Assembly (NCBI RefSeq): GCF_003990185.1
Contig: NZ_RZHF01000005.1
Span: 62,001 to 126,000 of the forward strand
Source: Vreelandella nanhaiensis
GTDB taxonomy: Bacteria; Pseudomonadota; Gammaproteobacteria; Pseudomonadales; Halomonadaceae
Length of the DNA stretch: 64,000 nt
Direction of reading: 5' to 3'
The notes below the pieces were generated by a model, which was not told the DNA's origin, searched no databases, and worked only from the letters and a program-made list of their open reading frames with translations. Of this stretch, positions 31,149-40,914 are shown piece after piece (within the stretch, counting starts at the first letter, position 1; each line of letters begins with the position of its first letter). The position numbers and the translations under genes are program-made.

Positions 31149-31352
31149 AGGTAGGACTCCTTGTCTTACATGAAAGCATGTATTTCCTCACGCGCGAGGA
31201 TTGACTCTCATTATTGGCTTAATCCGCCAAGATAGCGATGAACGAAGCTCCGTAATTTTTGCCTATTACTCCAAACCCACGTAATAAAATAACAATAAAA
31301 AGTAAAAAAACGTTATGATTCTATAAAATCCACCATTATTAAAGAGTTCCCT

Positions 31353-32246
31353 ATGCCCCTTACGGCTCAGGTTGGCAATACACTGGCTGACGTCATTTAT
31401 CCCCTTGTAGAAAACGATGGGATGACCGAGACGCGGCTGCCGGGTGTGTCACTGCTGTGCTTAAGGCGTCATCAAAAGCGCACTCCGCTGATCTATGAGC
31501 CTAGTCTGATCATCATTGCTCAGGGGCGGAAGCTAGGCTACTTGGGTGATCGCGAAATCCATTACGACCCAGGACACTATTTAGTTCAGACGCTACCCTT
31601 ACCCTTTGAGTGCGAAACCTACGGTGCTCCTGAGGCTCCTTTACTGGGTATTTCAGTACGCCTTGATCCGGCGCTGTTAAGCGAAATGGTCACGGCAATG
31701 GGCGATACGGGTCATCAGGATAAGGCACCCTTGCCAATGGCATCAGTAGCAATGACTGATGGCATGCAAGAAGCTGTTTTTCGCTTGGCGCGTACTCTGC
31801 ATGAAACAATTGAGTGCAACACAATGGGTGCTGCGCGGATTCGCGATGTGGTCTTTGAAGCGTTAAAAGGAGAACAGGGCCAAGCGCTCAGAGCGCTGAT
31901 ATTAGGGCATGGAAACTACTCACGTATTGTGCGGGTGCTCTCCCAACTCCACGCTCACTTCGCCAATGACATCAGCGTAGAGAAACTGGCGGAACAGGCC
32001 AATATGAGTACATCGACGTTTCATCAGCACTTCAAACAGATTACTCGGTCATCACCTACCCAGTACGTAAAACGGCTACGTTTGATCAAAGCGCAGCAGC
32101 TACTTTTACAAAATAATCATAACGTTAACCAGGCCGCATCGGCCGTAGGCTATCGCAGCGTGCCTCAGTTCAGCCGGGATTATAAGCGCTATTTTGGCGA
32201 GTCCCCCCTGCAGCATCGCCGTCATGAACAGATGCTGCAGAGGTAA
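31353..32246 (+). CDS. AraC-family transcriptional regulator (AraC_N / YqhC-like)
   Basis: 297 residues. The N-terminal half (about 20-170) matches the AraC_N type sensor domain (GVSLLCLRRHQKRTPLIYEP, SLIIIAQGRKLGYLGD). The C-terminal double HTH (about 190-290) has EKLAEQANMSTSTFHQHFKQ and VGYRSVPQFSRDYKRYFG. This domain type is found in YqhC, an activator of aldehyde reductases. It is divergently transcribed from the alcohol dehydrogenase gene with 204 bases between them, so it is the most likely regulator of that gene. The inducer is unknown; reactive aldehydes are a reasonable guess. Confidence 0.9.
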   Translation: MPLTAQVGNTLADVIYPLVENDGMTETRLPGVSLLCLRRHQKRTPLIYEPSLIIIAQGRKLGYLGDREIHYDPGHYLVQTLPLPFECETYGAPEAPLLGISVRLDPALLSEMVTAMGDTGHQDKAPLPMASVAMTDGMQEAVFRLARTLHETIECNTMGAARIRDVVFEALKGEQGQALRALILGHGNYSRIVRVLSQLHAHFANDISVEKLAEQANMSTSTFHQHFKQITRSSPTQYVKRLRLIKAQQLLLQNNHNVNQAASAVGYRSVPQFSRDYKRYFGESPLQHRRHEQMLQR

Positions 32247-32279
32247 TTAAGGCTTATTTAGCAAGCTCGCTTGGTAAAC

Positions 32280-32705
32280 TTACTTAGCAAAAATCTGGCT
32301 CTTGTCCTTAAAGGCCTTGAACTCCAGCGCGTTACCGCAAGGGTCGAGCAGGAACATGGTGGCCTGCTCACCCACTTCGCCTTTAAAGCGCACGTAGGGC
32401 TCGATGACAAAGACGGTGTTGCGTGACTTCAAGCGCTCGGCCAGCTCTTCCCACTCGTCCCATTCCAGAATCACGCCAAAATGCGGCACCGGTACATCAT
32501 GGCCATCCACAGGGTTAGTGTGAGCATTCTCCTGGCTAGGCGTTTTAGGGTGGCCATGAATGACCAACTGGTGGCCAAAGAAATTGAAATCGACCCAGTT
32601 TTCGCTGGAGCGCCCTTCTTCCAGCCCAAATACATCATTGTAAAAAGCGCGGGCCAGCGCCACATCATAAACAGGGATGGCAAGGTGGAAGGGGGAAAGG
32701 CTCAT
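32280..32705 (-). CDS. VOC (glyoxalase/bleomycin-resistance) family protein
   Basis: 141 residues from the ATG at 32705 (AGGAGA upstream), rather than the first Met 5 codons earlier. The paired beta-alpha-beta-beta-beta VOC modules begin [20 protein letters not shown] and [13 protein letters not shown]. Candidate metal ligands are His7, the VPHFG histidine and the Glu in GNALEFKAF. The [10 protein letters not shown] ending is typical of metal-binding VOC proteins. It is divergent from a LysR gene that may control it. The substrate cannot be inferred. Confidence 0.88.
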   Translation of the reverse strand: MSLSPFHLAIPVYDVALARAFYNDVFGLEEGRSSENWVDFNFFGHQLVIHGHPKTPSQENAHTNPVDGHDVPVPHFGVILEWDEWEELAERLKSRNTVFVIEPYVRFKGEVGEQATMFLLDPCGNALEFKAFKDKSQIFAK

Positions 32706-32835
32706 GATGATCTCCTGCACTCTATCGTTATAAGGTAACCGGTATAAGGTCTCAGTTAGTAATAGCCATCGTAGGCCGGTGCATGGGAAAATAAAATCAA
32801 TATCTTTTTGGCCAAATCACAAAAATTATTTATCA

Positions 32836-33711
32836 ATGATACGCGAGTTAAAAACCCTGACCGCCATCGCTCAGGAAGGGACCTTTGCGGCAGCAGCTCA
32901 AAAAAGTGGGCTGACCCAGGCCGCGGTGAGCGCACAGATGAAACGCCTGGAAGAATCGCTGGGTATCTCCCTATTCGTACGTAAAGGCCGTACAGCGGCA
33001 CTAACGCCCCAAGGGCAAGCGGTATTGCAGCAGGCCTATACGCTGTTGGCGCTTTATCGAACGCTTGGCGAAGCCAATACTGGAGCGCCTGTCAGCACGC
33101 CCGTCAATATCGGGGCGATTGCTTCTATCCAACGCTCGCTACTGCCCGATGCGCTGGCGCGCTTTCATCAAGCCTACCCCGATTGCCGCACGCGGGTACT
33201 GCCCGGCCTTTCCATGGGATTGGTCAATCAGGTGGATGCAGGTGAGCTTGATATGGCGGCTATTATTCGCCCGTCTTTTTCGCTGCACAGCGATTTACGC
33301 TGGACGACGCTTGCCCATGAACCTTACCGGCTGATAGTACCGACCTCTATTGAAGGTAATGACTGGCGTGAATTGCTGGCCCGCGAGCCTTTTGTGCGCT
33401 ACGACCGTACCTCGTTTGGAGGTCGTCAGGTCGACCGCTTTTTACGCGGCCAACATTGTCATGTGCGTGAGCTGTGTGAGGTGGACGAACTGGATACCAT
33501 TATCCAGCTGGTTGCCAACGGCGTGGGCATTGCCCTGGTACCGGAGGTGGCTGCTCTGCAGCCCTGGCCAGCAGCAGTGCGCGCTATCGCGCTGGATGAA
33601 CATACGTTCCATCGCGATGTAGGGCTGATTCATCGCGCAAGCAGCCAGTTGAGTGCCCCGGCCCGCGCCCTTGCCCAGTTGATTTGTGAAGCTGCCAACC
33701 CTCATTATTGA
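32836..33711 (+). CDS. LysR-family transcriptional regulator
   Basis: 291 residues from the ATG at 32836; the frame runs 19 codons further upstream but LysR proteins start at MIRELKTLTAIAQEG. N-terminal winged HTH at about 1-60 (FAAAAQKSGLTQAAVSAQMK), then a dimerisation helix and a periplasmic-binding-protein-like effector domain (NIGAIASIQRSLLPDAL). Divergent from the VOC gene with 130 bases between starts, the usual LysR arrangement. The effector is unknown. Confidence 0.92.
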   Translation: MIRELKTLTAIAQEGTFAAAAQKSGLTQAAVSAQMKRLEESLGISLFVRKGRTAALTPQGQAVLQQAYTLLALYRTLGEANTGAPVSTPVNIGAIASIQRSLLPDALARFHQAYPDCRTRVLPGLSMGLVNQVDAGELDMAAIIRPSFSLHSDLRWTTLAHEPYRLIVPTSIEGNDWRELLAREPFVRYDRTSFGGRQVDRFLRGQHCHVRELCEVDELDTIIQLVANGVGIALVPEVAALQPWPAAVRAIALDEHTFHRDVGLIHRASSQLSAPARALAQLICEAANPHY

Positions 33712-33712
33712 A

Positions 33713-33748
33713 TAAAAAAACGCTAGCCCCTTAAAAGGGGCTAGCGTT
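33713..33748 (-). terminator. Bidirectional terminator between the LysR gene and mqo
   Basis: AACGCTAGCCCC (33719-33730) and GGGGCTAGCGTT (33737-33748) form a 12-bp stem. On the minus strand it is followed by a run of T (33720-33714), so it suits mqo best. Confidence 0.85.
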
Positions 33749-33803
33749 ATCAATCACGCCTGATATGACACGTCGGTACACTCAGGCTTGAGTAGGTAAA
33801 ACC

Positions 33804-35507
33804 TTACAGAGCAACTTCTTCTGTTTCAGCGTCTTGACCTTCGCTCTGTGTATCAGCATTTTCGTCAGCACTGCTTTCATCACCGGCATCAGCGGCCTCT
33901 GATTCAGGCTGAGCGTTTTCAACTTCTGTTTGAGCGTCGGTGCCTGTTTCAGCAGCATTCACCGGCTCGTTCAGCTTAAGTGTTTTTGCTGTATACGCCC
34001 GCATTTCACGCAGCAGCTCCGGGTTTTCCGAAAGGCGCTGACCGTAAGACGGTATGATTTGCGTGAGTTTTTCCTGCCACGCATCGCTTTGCACCCGCTC
34101 AGTGAATACATTCTCCAACAAATGAAGCATGATGGGAGCCGCGGTTGATGCACCTGGTGAAGCTCCCAGAAGTGCTGCAATTGAGCCGTCCTCAGAACTT
34201 ACTACTTCGGTACCAAACTGCAGGAGGCCGCCACGCTCAGGATCTTTCTTGATAATCTGAACCCGCTGACCGGCTGTCCACAGCTTCCAGTCATCGCTGT
34301 TCGCTTCAGGATAGAAACCCTGCAGCGCTTCAAAGCGGTCTTCTTCAGACATCATGACCTGCCCCACCAGGTAGCGCACCAAGTTGAAATTGTGCATGCC
34401 CACCTGAGCCGTCGGCCAGACATTGTTAAATGTCATAGAGCCAAACAGGTCGGTCCAAGAGCCTTCTTTCAAGAACTTGCTTGAGAAGGTGGCAAACGGG
34501 CCAAAGAATAGCGCAGGCTCGCCATCCAGGTTACGGAAGTCAAGGTGCGGTACTGACATGGGCGGGGATCCTTCACCAGCCTTGCCGTACACCTTGATCG
34601 GGTGCTGGGCCACAACCTCAGGATTGGTGGTGTACAGGAACTGGCCACCCACCGGGAAACCTGCATAGGCATCAGCCTCAGGAATGCCTGATTCCTGAAG
34701 AAGCGGCAGGGCCGCACCGCCAGCACCAATAAACACGAACCGGGCATCAACGGTGGTTTCATCACCGCTTTCCAGGTTTTTGACCGTCACGTGCCAGGTA
34801 TCGTCGTCATTACGCTCAAGGCCACGTACTTCACTGTTAACCGACAGGGTAAAGTTATCGCTAGCGCCCAGGCCTTCGATCAGCTGGCGAGTCTGGGCAC
34901 CGTAATTGACTTCGGTACCTATTTGCATGCGAGTCGCAGCAACGGGCTCGTTTTCATCACGACCTGCCATGACAAGCGGCATCCACTCGGCAATCTCTTC
35001 ACGATCTTCCGAGTATTCCATGCCTTCATATAGCGGGTTTTCAGTCATGCGAGCATAACGTTCGCGCAGGAAAGCAACATCGTCTTCCCCCCACACCAGC
35101 GCGTAATGCGGTACCGAATTGATAAAAGCTTTTGGATCGCTCAGGATTCCCTGGTCGACCTGATGAGCCCAGAACTGACGGGAAATTTCAAACTGTTCGG
35201 TAACTTTAACCGCACGCTCAATTTCAACGTGGTTGCCATCGCCCGGTGTATAGTTCATTTCCATAAAGGCAGAGTGACCGCTGCCTGCATTGTTCCAGGC
35301 GTTGGAACTCTCTTCCGCCACCTGACCCAGGCGCTCGTAAAGATGAATATCCCAATCGGGTTCTAACTCTTGAAGATAGGTACCTAGCGTGGCGCTCATG
35401 ATACCGCCACCAATCAATACAACATCAACAGGCTCATCCGCCGCAATGGGCATCGCTGCCATCGCTAGAAGCGGCGTGCAGAGTAATAAACTTAAATGCT
35501 TATGCAT
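33804..35507 (-). CDS. mqo: Malate:quinone oxidoreductase with acidic C-terminal tail
   Basis: 567 residues. An N-terminal signal-like segment ([19 protein letters not shown]) precedes the FAD motif [20 protein letters not shown]. Family motifs include [44 protein letters not shown] and [16 protein letters not shown]. coli Mqo carries a similar N-terminal segment. It oxidises malate to oxaloacetate and passes electrons to the quinone pool, replacing or complementing malate dehydrogenase. The last 45-50 residues are a low-complexity Glu/Asp/Ala/Thr tail ending EEVAL. AGGA lies 6 bases before the ATG. Confidence 0.96.
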   Translation of the reverse strand: MHKHLSLLLCTPLLAMAAMPIAADEPVDVVLIGGGIMSATLGTYLQELEPDWDIHLYERLGQVAEESSNAWNNAGSGHSAFMEMNYTPGDGNHVEIERAVKVTEQFEISRQFWAHQVDQGILSDPKAFINSVPHYALVWGEDDVAFLRERYARMTENPLYEGMEYSEDREEIAEWMPLVMAGRDENEPVAATRMQIGTEVNYGAQTRQLIEGLGASDNFTLSVNSEVRGLERNDDDTWHVTVKNLESGDETTVDARFVFIGAGGAALPLLQESGIPEADAYAGFPVGGQFLYTTNPEVVAQHPIKVYGKAGEGSPPMSVPHLDFRNLDGEPALFFGPFATFSSKFLKEGSWTDLFGSMTFNNVWPTAQVGMHNFNLVRYLVGQVMMSEEDRFEALQGFYPEANSDDWKLWTAGQRVQIIKKDPERGGLLQFGTEVVSSEDGSIAALLGASPGASTAAPIMLHLLENVFTERVQSDAWQEKLTQIIPSYGQRLSENPELLREMRAYTAKTLKLNEPVNAAETGTDAQTEVENAQPESEAADAGDESSADENADTQSEGQDAETEEVAL

Positions 35508-35649
35508 CTCATATCCTGACGATACAGAAATAACTTGCCGAAGCTGTAAATGCTCGGCATCGAGGGGGTATTATTTGTCGACCAAAGTCTAACAAAATTA
35601 CATCTTTTCGGAAACCAGCACGATAGAAAAACCCAAAGGGAAGTAAGAC

Positions 35650-35868
35650 ATGAGACCTGAAGACCTTGAAAAACTGGTAACCCGCACGATGCCATTCGGC
35701 AAACACCAAGGTTTGCTGATTGCCGACCTGCCCGGCCCGTACCTTAACTGGTTTGCGCGGGAGGGTTTCCCATCAGGCGAGATTGGCCAGTTGCTGCAAC
35801 TGATGCAGGAAATTGATCATAACGGGTTAAGCGGTTTGCTGGACCCGTTACGCAAGCCTTCTCAATAA
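35650..35868 (+). CDS. DUF3820 family small protein
   Basis: 72 residues: TMPFGKHQGLLIADLPGPYL, then NWFAREGFPSGEIGQLLQLM. This is the short domain of DUF3820 (putative quorum-sensing-regulated virulence factor family). AGGGAAG precedes the ATG. Biochemical function is not established; related domains accompany exonuclease-like proteins, but none is present here. Convergent with the next gene, 3 bases apart. Confidence 0.85.
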   Translation: MRPEDLEKLVTRTMPFGKHQGLLIADLPGPYLNWFAREGFPSGEIGQLLQLMQEIDHNGLSGLLDPLRKPSQ

Positions 35869-35871
35869 AGT

Positions 35872-36213
35872 TTACGCGTTGACGCGGGATACCAATGCTT
35901 GCCGATATTCAGTGCGATAAGCTTCTGCATGTTGTCTGGGGTCAGCAGGAAAACGGCCAAGCGCCACGGCCAGCTCAAAAAAGCCAGCGGCGGGCATATT
36001 CTCGCCCCGGCGGCTTACTACCAGTGCGGCGATAAATGGCTGACGGGAAGCAGCATCATCGCGCATAAGCTGCTCTAGCGCCTGAGCGACACGCTGTATT
36101 GTTCCTGGAGGCGTTAATCCCAGTGATGCAGCCACTTGCTGATACGTCATTGGTAGCGCTTTTTCAGGTGCTGCGGTTAGCAATTGGCGTACAGCTGTTG
36201 CTATATCTGCCAT
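35872..36213 (-). CDS. Hypothetical protein with possible winged-helix segment
   Basis: 113 residues from the ATG at 36213, with AGGA 5 bases upstream. The frame starts 10 codons earlier, but that start lacks a ribosome site. LPMTYQQVAASLGLTPPGTI resembles a winged HTH or resolvase-like helix-turn-helix. RQPFIAALVVSRRGENMPAA suggests a short beta hairpin, and the C-terminus is helical and charged. No family is recognised. It is upstream of nothing obvious and convergent with the DUF3820 gene. Confidence 0.65.
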   Translation of the reverse strand: MADIATAVRQLLTAAPEKALPMTYQQVAASLGLTPPGTIQRVAQALEQLMRDDAASRQPFIAALVVSRRGENMPAAGFFELAVALGRFPADPRQHAEAYRTEYRQALVSRVNA

Positions 36214-36366
36214 GAAAATCCTGTTAGTTACTACATCCGCCACTATCCAGTGATGGCCTTCATTATCATCGCAACCGCTACTCGCTATAACGTTCGAACG
36301 GCAGTTATCTGTATGCCATTAAACCATACGGCCCTCTCGGCATTGGAGAGCTAGCTATTAATGCAT

Positions 36367-36729
36367 CTAATGCATCTGGTTGCGCTTGGGACGGCTTTCA
36401 CGCGCTAAAATCCCCTCAGCATCCAGGGTTGCGATAGGCACCCCATGCTGAGTGGGGATATCTCCCGTCAGTTGGAGCGCTTGATAACGTAGCGCGCAGA
36501 CGCGTAAAAACGAGGTGAAGTTACCCAAGTCATGCCCAGCGTCGATAGATTCATGGTACAAGCGGGTAATCAACTGAGCAGTATTCATACCATCTCGCCT
36601 AGCGATTTCTTCCAGAATGTGCCAGAAGTAGTGTTCCATTCGCACGCTAGTCACCATGCCATCGATGCGCAATGAATGCGTAGCGCTGGACCACAGCTCA
36701 GGATTGGCGTGAATAAAGAGTTTACACAT
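36367..36729 (-). CDS. Ribbon-helix-helix domain-containing protein (RHH_4 type)
   Basis: 120 residues. The start MCKLFIHANPELWSSATHSL and HSLRIDGMVTSVRMEHYFW are characteristic of the RHH_4 (DUF4168-independent) family, followed by EEIARRDGMNTAQLITRLYH and NFTSFLRVCALRY. It is a putative DNA-binding protein. The family often sits near MCP or small-molecule genes; here the neighbours give no clue. The ribosome site is weak (AAGAG), but the conserved N-terminus supports this start. Confidence 0.78.
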   Translation of the reverse strand: MCKLFIHANPELWSSATHSLRIDGMVTSVRMEHYFWHILEEIARRDGMNTAQLITRLYHESIDAGHDLGNFTSFLRVCALRYQALQLTGDIPTQHGVPIATLDAEGILARESRPKRNQMH

Positions 36730-36841
36730 GGGCGTGATCTCTTAACGTTCAGATAAGCCGTTAGCATAGCGGGAAAATACGCTACGCGCCCAATGCCTGT
36801 TAGGCGCGTATGCTTCGCTTGATATGATTACGTTCCAGTGC

Positions 36842-37411
36842 TCACTTGTTTAGCAGCGCCATAAACTGAGCAAGCCAAGCCGGGTGCGCTGGCCAAGCGG
36901 GAGCCGTTACCAAGTTGCCATCCGTTACTGCCTCACTTACCTCTATATGGACGAAATGGCCTCCCCCCAGTTCGACTTCCGGTTGGCAGGCAGGGTATGC
37001 AGAACACTGCCTTCCTTCGAGCACTTTTGCGGCCGCTAATAATTGTGCGCCATGACAGATTGCAGCAACTGGCTTATTGGTCACAAAAAAGTGCCGCACC
37101 ATTGTTAACACCTCTTTGTTTAAACGCAGGTATTCCGGGGCACGCCCACCGGGTACCACCAAGGCGTCATAATCGGCGGGATTGATACGCTCAAAATCGG
37201 CATTGAGTGCAAAACGATGGCCAGGCTTTTCAGAATAGGTTTGATCGCCTTCGAAATCGTGAATCGCCGTGGCCACGGTTTCACCCGACGCTTTTCCAGG
37301 ACAAACGGCATCGACCTCGTGGCCGACCGCCATCAATGCCTGAAAGGGAACCATAGTTTCGTAATCTTCAGTAAAGTCGCCGGTAATCATCAAGATACGC
37401 TTGCTGCTCAT
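36842..37411 (-). CDS. DJ-1/PfpI family protein
   Basis: 189 residues from the ATG at 37411 (AAGGAG upstream). The frame extends 17 codons more without conservation. The nucleophile elbow AICHGAQLL places the conserved Cys at 119. The N-terminal strand [14 protein letters not shown] carries the conserved acidic residue. [12 protein letters not shown] is typical of YhbO/PfpI-like members. Family activities include glyoxalase III/deglycase-like and chaperone functions; which one applies is not clear. Confidence 0.9.
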   Translation of the reverse strand: MSSKRILMITGDFTEDYETMVPFQALMAVGHEVDAVCPGKASGETVATAIHDFEGDQTYSEKPGHRFALNADFERINPADYDALVVPGGRAPEYLRLNKEVLTMVRHFFVTNKPVAAICHGAQLLAAAKVLEGRQCSAYPACQPEVELGGGHFVHIEVSEAVTDGNLVTAPAWPAHPAWLAQFMALLNK

Positions 37412-37536
37412 CTCCGTACTCCTTATTGTTTTATCATCAAGTACACGCTGAGCGTGTAACACAAGCCTAACAAGCGCTTTTTCTTCAAGGGTAGTACGTC
37501 ATTACTACAATGCTTACTATGGCCAAAAACGCGCCA

Positions 37537-38028
37537 TCAAAGCGGCAAGTGCACAATGGCGCGCTTTATCTGATGCTCTTCAAGCCATAATTTGCCGAGC
37601 GTAATGGGTAGCTTGAAGCGACGCTTACCCGCCGCCCCTGGATTGAACAACAACTGATCGCCCTGCCACTCATTACGCGGTTTATGGGAGTGGCCGTGTA
37701 ACACCACATCACAAGGCGTGGCGTCATTAAAGTCAACCAGGCGATGCACCATATGTAGCCGCCATCCATTGACGGTAAAGTTTTGTACCTCAGGCAGCTG
37801 TTTGGCCCAAGGGGCGGTATCGATATTACCTTTAATGGCATACAAGGGCGCTATCGATGCCAGACGGGTAAGTATTCTCTCATCGCCAGGTGCTTGCCCC
37901 ACATCGCCCAGATGCAGAATCAGCCCACATTCCTCTAGACAGATAAGGGCATCATCTCGCAGCAGGCCGTGCGTGTCGGCGATAATACCTATCGGCAAGA
38001 CGATATCTATCGCGTCATTTATCGTCAT
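37537..38028 (-). CDS. YfcE/MJ0936-type metallophosphoesterase
   Basis: 163 residues. Calcineurin-like metal motifs in order: IADTHG (Asp-x-His), LHLGDVG, IKGNID (Asn), and VLHGHSHKPR. Short single-domain phosphodiesterases of this class hydrolyse artificial or cyclic phosphodiesters in vitro; the natural substrate is unknown. It starts 12 bases after the SDR gene, so the two are probably one operon. The ribosome site is poor, suggesting translational coupling. Confidence 0.9.
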   Translation of the reverse strand: MTINDAIDIVLPIGIIADTHGLLRDDALICLEECGLILHLGDVGQAPGDERILTRLASIAPLYAIKGNIDTAPWAKQLPEVQNFTVNGWRLHMVHRLVDFNDATPCDVVLHGHSHKPRNEWQGDQLLFNPGAAGKRRFKLPITLGKLWLEEHQIKRAIVHLPL

Positions 38029-38040
38029 TAGGCATCATCA

Positions 38041-38670
38041 CTAGCTAATGACATCGCTGATAGGACGCTCGCCGTCCAGCAGCAAATATTCTTGATTAAC
38101 GATGTTGGGCATTTGCACCACATGAAGCAGTGCGCAAGCTACATTCGCCCGAGAGATTTGGTTATCCCCGGCCTCTTCAAAGGAACTTGCAAACCGCTGG
38201 CTGGCCGCTTCATCGCTAAGTCGCCCCGGTTTAAGAATTACATGGGGCACACCGCTTTGACGCAGGTGGGCGTCAGCTGCGAATTTTGCCGCCATATAGG
38301 GGCGCATGTTTTCCGGCGCATCTAACGGTTGCTCGGCACGCATAGCGCTCACCATGATGTACCGGGAAAGCCCGCGCCGGCTGGCAATGTCTGCTGCGCG
38401 AATCGCCCCGAAGAGATCAATCATCAAGGTTTTATCAGGGCCAGTATGCGGGCCTGAACCGGCGGTAAACACTACGTTATCGCAGCCGTCAAAGGCATGC
38501 TCCAATTCGCCTTCCAGATCGGCCACTACGGTGGAAATATGACGCTTATTAAACCATTCGGCCTGATGCTCATCGCGAATCATTGCCTTGATAGGTGCAC
38601 CCGCCTGCTGGGCAAGCTCGCAAAACTGCTTGCCAATCTGGCCGTTGGCACCAATCACCAATGTCGTCAT
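38041..38670 (-). CDS. NAD(P)-binding atypical SDR protein
   Basis: 209 residues. N-terminal Rossmann motif TLVIGANGQIGKQF, then VVADLEGELEHAFDG and VVFTAGSG, and SRYIMVSAMRAEQP with an MRPYMAAKFAADAHLR stretch replacing the classical YxxxK. This is an atypical SDR of the YwnB/NmrA-like type. By family these are sugar- or flavin-related reductases or redox sensors. AAGGGGG precedes the ATG. It is followed by the phosphoesterase gene after 12 bases. Confidence 0.88.
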   Translation of the reverse strand: MTTLVIGANGQIGKQFCELAQQAGAPIKAMIRDEHQAEWFNKRHISTVVADLEGELEHAFDGCDNVVFTAGSGPHTGPDKTLMIDLFGAIRAADIASRRGLSRYIMVSAMRAEQPLDAPENMRPYMAAKFAADAHLRQSGVPHVILKPGRLSDEAASQRFASSFEEAGDNQISRANVACALLHVVQMPNIVNQEYLLLDGERPISDVIS

Positions 38671-38754
38671 TTTGCCCCCTTGTAAGTGCTTGGCTTGAGC
38701 TATGACTTATTGATGTGTGCAGGCACCGTCTCTATAAATCAACCCCTGAAACGC

Positions 38755-38787
38755 AAAACAGCGAACGTGCCATGGGCACGTTCGCTG
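38755..38787 (-). terminator. Terminator of the third chemoreceptor gene
   Basis: CAGCGAACGTGCC (38759-38771) and GGCACGTTCGCTG (38775-38787) form a 13-bp stem with loop ATG. On the minus strand it is followed by TTTTGCGTTT. It lies 21 bases after the chemoreceptor stop. Confidence 0.85.
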
Positions 38788-38808
38788 AGCAAGGATCAAA
38801 CGATAGTG

Positions 38809-40914
38809 TTAAGTTAGCTGGGCAGGTGCCTCTTTCTGTGGCAAGGAAAGCGCTTGGTGGCCCGCGTTATCACTTACCCGAAAACGGCTGACCAGCGTAT
38901 GCATGTCGCCGGCCCGCTCATCCAGCTCCTGGCTTGCGCTTGAAGCATCCTGAACCAGTCGTGCGTTCTGATGAGTTACCTGGTCTAACTGGGAGATCGC
39001 CTGATTGATCTGCTCTATGCCCGTGGACTGCTCTTGCGTTGCATCGGCAATTTCCGTTACGTAGCGGGTTACTTCTGAAAGGCTGTTGATGATCTCTTGT
39101 AGGTGCGCACTGGACGCATTAACCAGATGCTCGCCCTCGCTGACCTTGGCAACACTATCGTCCACCAGATGGCGAATCTGAGCCGCTTCGTCGGCGCTGC
39201 GCCCGGCCAGCTTACGTACTTCTTGGGCCACAACGGCAAAGCCACGCCCCTGTTCCCCTGCCCGAGCTGCCTCGACAGAAGCGTTAAGTGCCAGCAGGTT
39301 GGTTTGAAAGGCAATATCATCAATCGCTTTGATGATTGAAGTAATTTTCTGGCTCGCTTCGCGAATATCGCTCATGGCCGTCGTGGTGCGTTTAACCACA
39401 TCACCCGCTGAACGGGCTCGCTGATCCACGCTTCCGCTGGCACCTTTTGCCTGATCCGCGTAGTCGGCCGTTTGTTTCACGGTGGAGGTGATCTGTTCAA
39501 GGCTTGAAGCCGTTTCCGCCAAAGATGCTGACTGCTGATCAGTACGCTGGGATAGATTTTCGTTACCCGCAGCAATTTGTCGGCTGCTGGCGGCAATGGC
39601 TTCCGCGCTTTCGCGGATTTGGGCTACCATGCTCTCAAACGTATCCATCATGCGGTTAAAAGCTTGAGCCGTCTGACCCACTTCATCATTACGTTGTAGC
39701 GCAAGGCGCATGGAAAGATCTGCATTTTGTCCAGCCGCGCCGCTAATGCTTTCCATTTGTTGGCGCATGGCCACCAGCGGTCCCAAAACACGTACTAGCG
39801 TACGCCAACCAAAGATAGCCAGTAGAGCGACAACCCCAAGCGTTACGCCAATCAATAGCGTTAATCCGGTAGCGGCCAAGGCTTCCGCCCGATTAACGGC
39901 GCTATCCGCCTGAGCAACGGTATAGCTTTCTACCTCGCCTAGCGCTAACTGCATTTGCTCCATGGCACTTGCGACATTGGCAAGCGCGGTCTGAACCTGC
40001 TCACTAAGTTCCAACTGCTGTTCACGCAGCATGGACACCGACATGGGCCCGGTTAGCATAATGCCTTCAAGCTCGTCGACCACCTCGGCCAGCGCATTAA
40101 CCATACGCGCCTGATTTACATCAGAATTAGGAGCGTCAAGAATAGCCGATAAAGAACTCCGTACCTGGCTAAACTGGCCTTGAATAAATTGCTGGCGCAA
40201 CATGGAAAGAGCACCGCTATTGGGTGCCTGCACCATTTGATGACCATACCCTGCCAACAGTGCCAAGGCGGTACGCACATCCGCACTGTAACGGCCAATA
40301 TTTGAGCCCTGAACAAACAAGCCATCCAATATCGTGGTAGGGAGCGTGGTCATTTCATCTTCACGCCACGCTTCCATAAGGTCTCTTTGCTCGCGCTGAT
40401 AGCGCTGCTGATTGAGCACAGAGACATTGGCGATCTCTTCAGCGCTACTCATCGCACTACTGATAAACATTTCCATGTTACTCAACTGAGTCGCCATTTC
40501 GGCCTTCAAACCAAGCTCCACCTGGCGTAACATTTCAAGTTCGGCATCACCGTCGAGTAGCGAGCTATAGTAATTATCAAGTGTTGCCAGCTGCGTCTCA
40601 GCGCCCTCTCTTTCAAGCGCTTCACGGGCATTAATAAAGCGTTGATTAAGAGTCTCTTCAGAGACTATGTTTTCCAAAGCCGACTCGTTTTCTGCTGCGA
40701 GGAGTTCGTTATGGCGTTGGCCATAGGCGGCCATGGTGAGCACCAAGCGGCGGCTGGCATCCTGTAGGGGGAGTACGTCACCGGTAATATAGTGCTGAGA
40801 GTTGATCAGCCGCTGGTTGGTGAACCAGCCGGTCGCGGCAAGGGCAACCGCACCCAGCATGGCCATAATAAAAAGGCTAATTAGCATGGCGCGGATACTT
40901 AAAGTCTTTTTCAT
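38809..40914 (-). CDS. Methyl-accepting chemotaxis protein with a large periplasmic domain
   Basis: 701 residues from the ATG at 40914. A GTG at 40977 in the same frame would add 21 basic residues; neither start has a good ribosome site. TM1 at about 8-31, an unusually long helical periplasmic domain of about 315 residues (roughly twice a four-helix bundle, compatible with a bimodular helical sensor), TM2 at about 347-369, HAMP, and the signalling domain with [20 protein letters not shown]. It ends KEAPAQLT without a W-x-x-F tether. The ligand is unknown. It is flanked downstream by a strong terminator and upstream by a 311-base gap with sigma-28-like sequence. Confidence 0.9.
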   Translation of the reverse strand: MKKTLSIRAMLISLFIMAMLGAVALAATGWFTNQRLINSQHYITGDVLPLQDASRRLVLTMAAYGQRHNELLAAENESALENIVSEETLNQRFINAREALEREGAETQLATLDNYYSSLLDGDAELEMLRQVELGLKAEMATQLSNMEMFISSAMSSAEEIANVSVLNQQRYQREQRDLMEAWREDEMTTLPTTILDGLFVQGSNIGRYSADVRTALALLAGYGHQMVQAPNSGALSMLRQQFIQGQFSQVRSSLSAILDAPNSDVNQARMVNALAEVVDELEGIMLTGPMSVSMLREQQLELSEQVQTALANVASAMEQMQLALGEVESYTVAQADSAVNRAEALAATGLTLLIGVTLGVVALLAIFGWRTLVRVLGPLVAMRQQMESISGAAGQNADLSMRLALQRNDEVGQTAQAFNRMMDTFESMVAQIRESAEAIAASSRQIAAGNENLSQRTDQQSASLAETASSLEQITSTVKQTADYADQAKGASGSVDQRARSAGDVVKRTTTAMSDIREASQKITSIIKAIDDIAFQTNLLALNASVEAARAGEQGRGFAVVAQEVRKLAGRSADEAAQIRHLVDDSVAKVSEGEHLVNASSAHLQEIINSLSEVTRYVTEIADATQEQSTGIEQINQAISQLDQVTHQNARLVQDASSASQELDERAGDMHTLVSRFRVSDNAGHQALSLPQKEAPAQLT

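Noticed and set aside
36361..36380. Short direct repeat of ATGCATCTA/ATGCATCTG at the end of the RHH_4 gene
   Set aside because: Two copies only, partly coding, no further copies nearby.
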